This document shows positions 62,803-64,000 of a stretch of DNA of 64,000 bases, piece by piece. A program made the translations under genes and the position numbers. This DNA comes from Syncephalis fuscata (lineage: Eukaryota; Zoopagomycota; Zoopagomycetes; Zoopagales; Piptocephalidaceae): assembly GCA_025786725.1 (NCBI GenBank), contig JAHLTZ010000003.1:372001-436000 (forward strand), given 5' to 3'. The notes beneath the pieces were generated by a model. The model saw only the letters and a program-made list of their open reading frames with translations, made no database searches and had not been told where the DNA came from. Every line of letters starts with the position of its first letter. Position 1 is the first letter of the stretch.

Positions 62803-64000
62803 GTTGGTATGCTTATTTCTAATCCGTTCTACAAAATTGTCACAGGACTGCTTTACAATGCTTTACAAATACCCCGGCTGGGCTCCGCAAGTTTTTACCG
62901 GTAATTTAATACGTGTATTCGCACAAGTAGCTGTAATGTAATGGCTGGATAAAGGATTCCCTACAAGCTAAACGAGTGTTGCGAAATGCTAAAATGGAAA
63001 TGCAATGATATTCTTGTGTGCTCGAGTAGTAGAATGACGAGCAGTTGCTCATTTGAACAAAAATGATCAGTGCTTTCGGTAGGGGATGAAGGGGCTGCAT
63101 GTCTACGCGGCAGGTGCACGATACAGTGAGCGTCATAGATTCTACGTGTACTGGGGTTTTTATCGCTAATGGATATCGGTAGTAGTTTTACTCTGTGAAA
63201 ATGCTCAACTATTTGTTCTTTCAGGGGCTGATACGGCTAAAAAGGAGAAGCCACCAATTTATTATAGATTAACGTAATCCGACAGTGTTTAAGGACGCGA
63301 TAAACAAACAAACTAAGGAGAAAGGAGAAGATTTGAAAAAAGGAGCACGATCTCCTGGAAACATTGGATATAAACCGACTAAATATAACTCGCTCCGACA
63401 GATAATACATCTGTTATATTTAAACGTGTATATTTGAATTACAGAACTTGATACGATCGGGCCATCGCCACCATCAGTATGATTACCAACACATAAATCC
63501 AATTTAATATTTTATAATACTTAATCGAATACCAAAAAAAAAATTATTTAATGATGATGGTAAAAATGCATTACTTATAAATAAAATGGTTTCCATAACT
63601 AAATTACATTTTTATAATTATTTTCTTTAAAATTGTAACTAGTAGCCGATATATTTAATGATACATAATTATGAAGCATAATTTAATGTAAATAGATTTA
63701 CATTAAATTAGTTGGTAATAAAGTTTAGTATTGATGTACACAGCCTGTGGCTATAACTACTGGCTATATGTACAATTAAAATGGCACCAGTAAACAGTTT
63801 CAACGCAGTGTCGATCATACTCTACTATCGTTTATGCATACTGGTGATCTTTCCGTTGACCAAGTCTTTTTGTATAATAAACTGGACCATTCACATGGTA
63901 AATCCCAAACACCGCAACTGAAACTTTATAATATACCATCCGCGTGTTGTATATCATTAGGCATTGAAGGGGCAGCATGATGCACGTGAATGCATTTAAT
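62803..64000. other. Right-hand flank; possible gene fragment 63793-63980
   Basis: Mostly the promoter side of tyrosinase 4. Near the right end a plus-strand frame (about 63793-63980) reads like protein (KQFQRSVDHTLLSF, then GDLSVDQVFLYNKLDHS) but has no ATG in frame and ends in TGA. It might be an internal exon or a relic. Family unknown. Confidence 0.3.

Noticed and set aside
41265-63349. Shared promoter motif AAAAAAGGAGCACG about 0.5 kb upstream of tyrosinases 2 and 4 (41265, 63336)
   Set aside because: A 14-bp match is expected by chance among 64-kb AT-rich pairs, and tyrosinases 1 and 3 lack it in that position.
1-64000. tRNA or rRNA genes
   Set aside because: I looked for T-arm type GGTTCRANNCC boxes with cloverleaf context and found none I could support.

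Overview
The window looks like a chromosomal piece of an AT-rich, zygomycete-grade (early-diverging) fungus. Introns are short (about 45-95 nt, GT-AG with some GC-AG, CTAAC-like branch sites), and the gene set is fungal: an M36 fungalysin, four secreted tyrosinases, and CLP1, RNA14, UTP4, MCD4 and SNF5/SFH1 homologues. The phylum cannot be fixed from sequence alone.

Layout. 0-1 kb: a small secreted-peptide gene built from micro-exons (family member A, minus strand). 1.9-5.8 kb: MCD4/PIG-N. 6.7-8.6 kb: a lesion-bearing fungalysin. 8.8-12.6 kb: two nearly identical copies of an unrecognised secreted protein. 13.2-23.4 kb: a housekeeping block with SNF5/SFH1 (minus), MMS19 (plus) and CLP1 (minus). 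23.6-24.9 kb: decayed member B. 27.2-29.0 kb: tyrosinase 1. 29-39 kb: a gene-poor island with a 650-bp dispersed repeat pair, a LINE relic, a 242-bp tandem repeat and member C of the micro-exon family. 39.1-47 kb: tyrosinases 2 and 3 separated by a 4.4-kb gap. 47.4-60.3 kb: EIPR1/TSSC1, a seven-TM protein, a FAS1 protein, RNA14 and UTP4. 60.5-62.8 kb: tyrosinase 4.

The most striking item is member C (33305-35886). After one 94-nt signal-peptide exon come 30 micro-exons, 28 of 3 nt and 2 of 6 nt, each separated by a 74-80 nt intron related to its neighbours. All are read in phase 1, so each 3-nt exon adds exactly one amino acid. Joining the exons gives an uninterrupted 64-residue precursor: signal peptide, dibasic RR site, then a 33-residue peptide with six cysteines spaced C-x2-C-x3-C-x8-C-x5-C-x3-C. 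The stop codon lies in the first bases of the last exon. Members A (39 aa, six micro-exons) and B (start codon lost) share exon 1, the phase, the array style and the 3' exon. About 1.9 kb around A, reaching to the MCD4 start, is also duplicated around B.

A caution for all broken frames: nearly every lesion is a single missing base, and such lesions also occur in housekeeping genes (EIPR1, probably CLP1 and UTP4). Uncorrected deletion errors in the assembly are therefore a serious alternative to gene decay.
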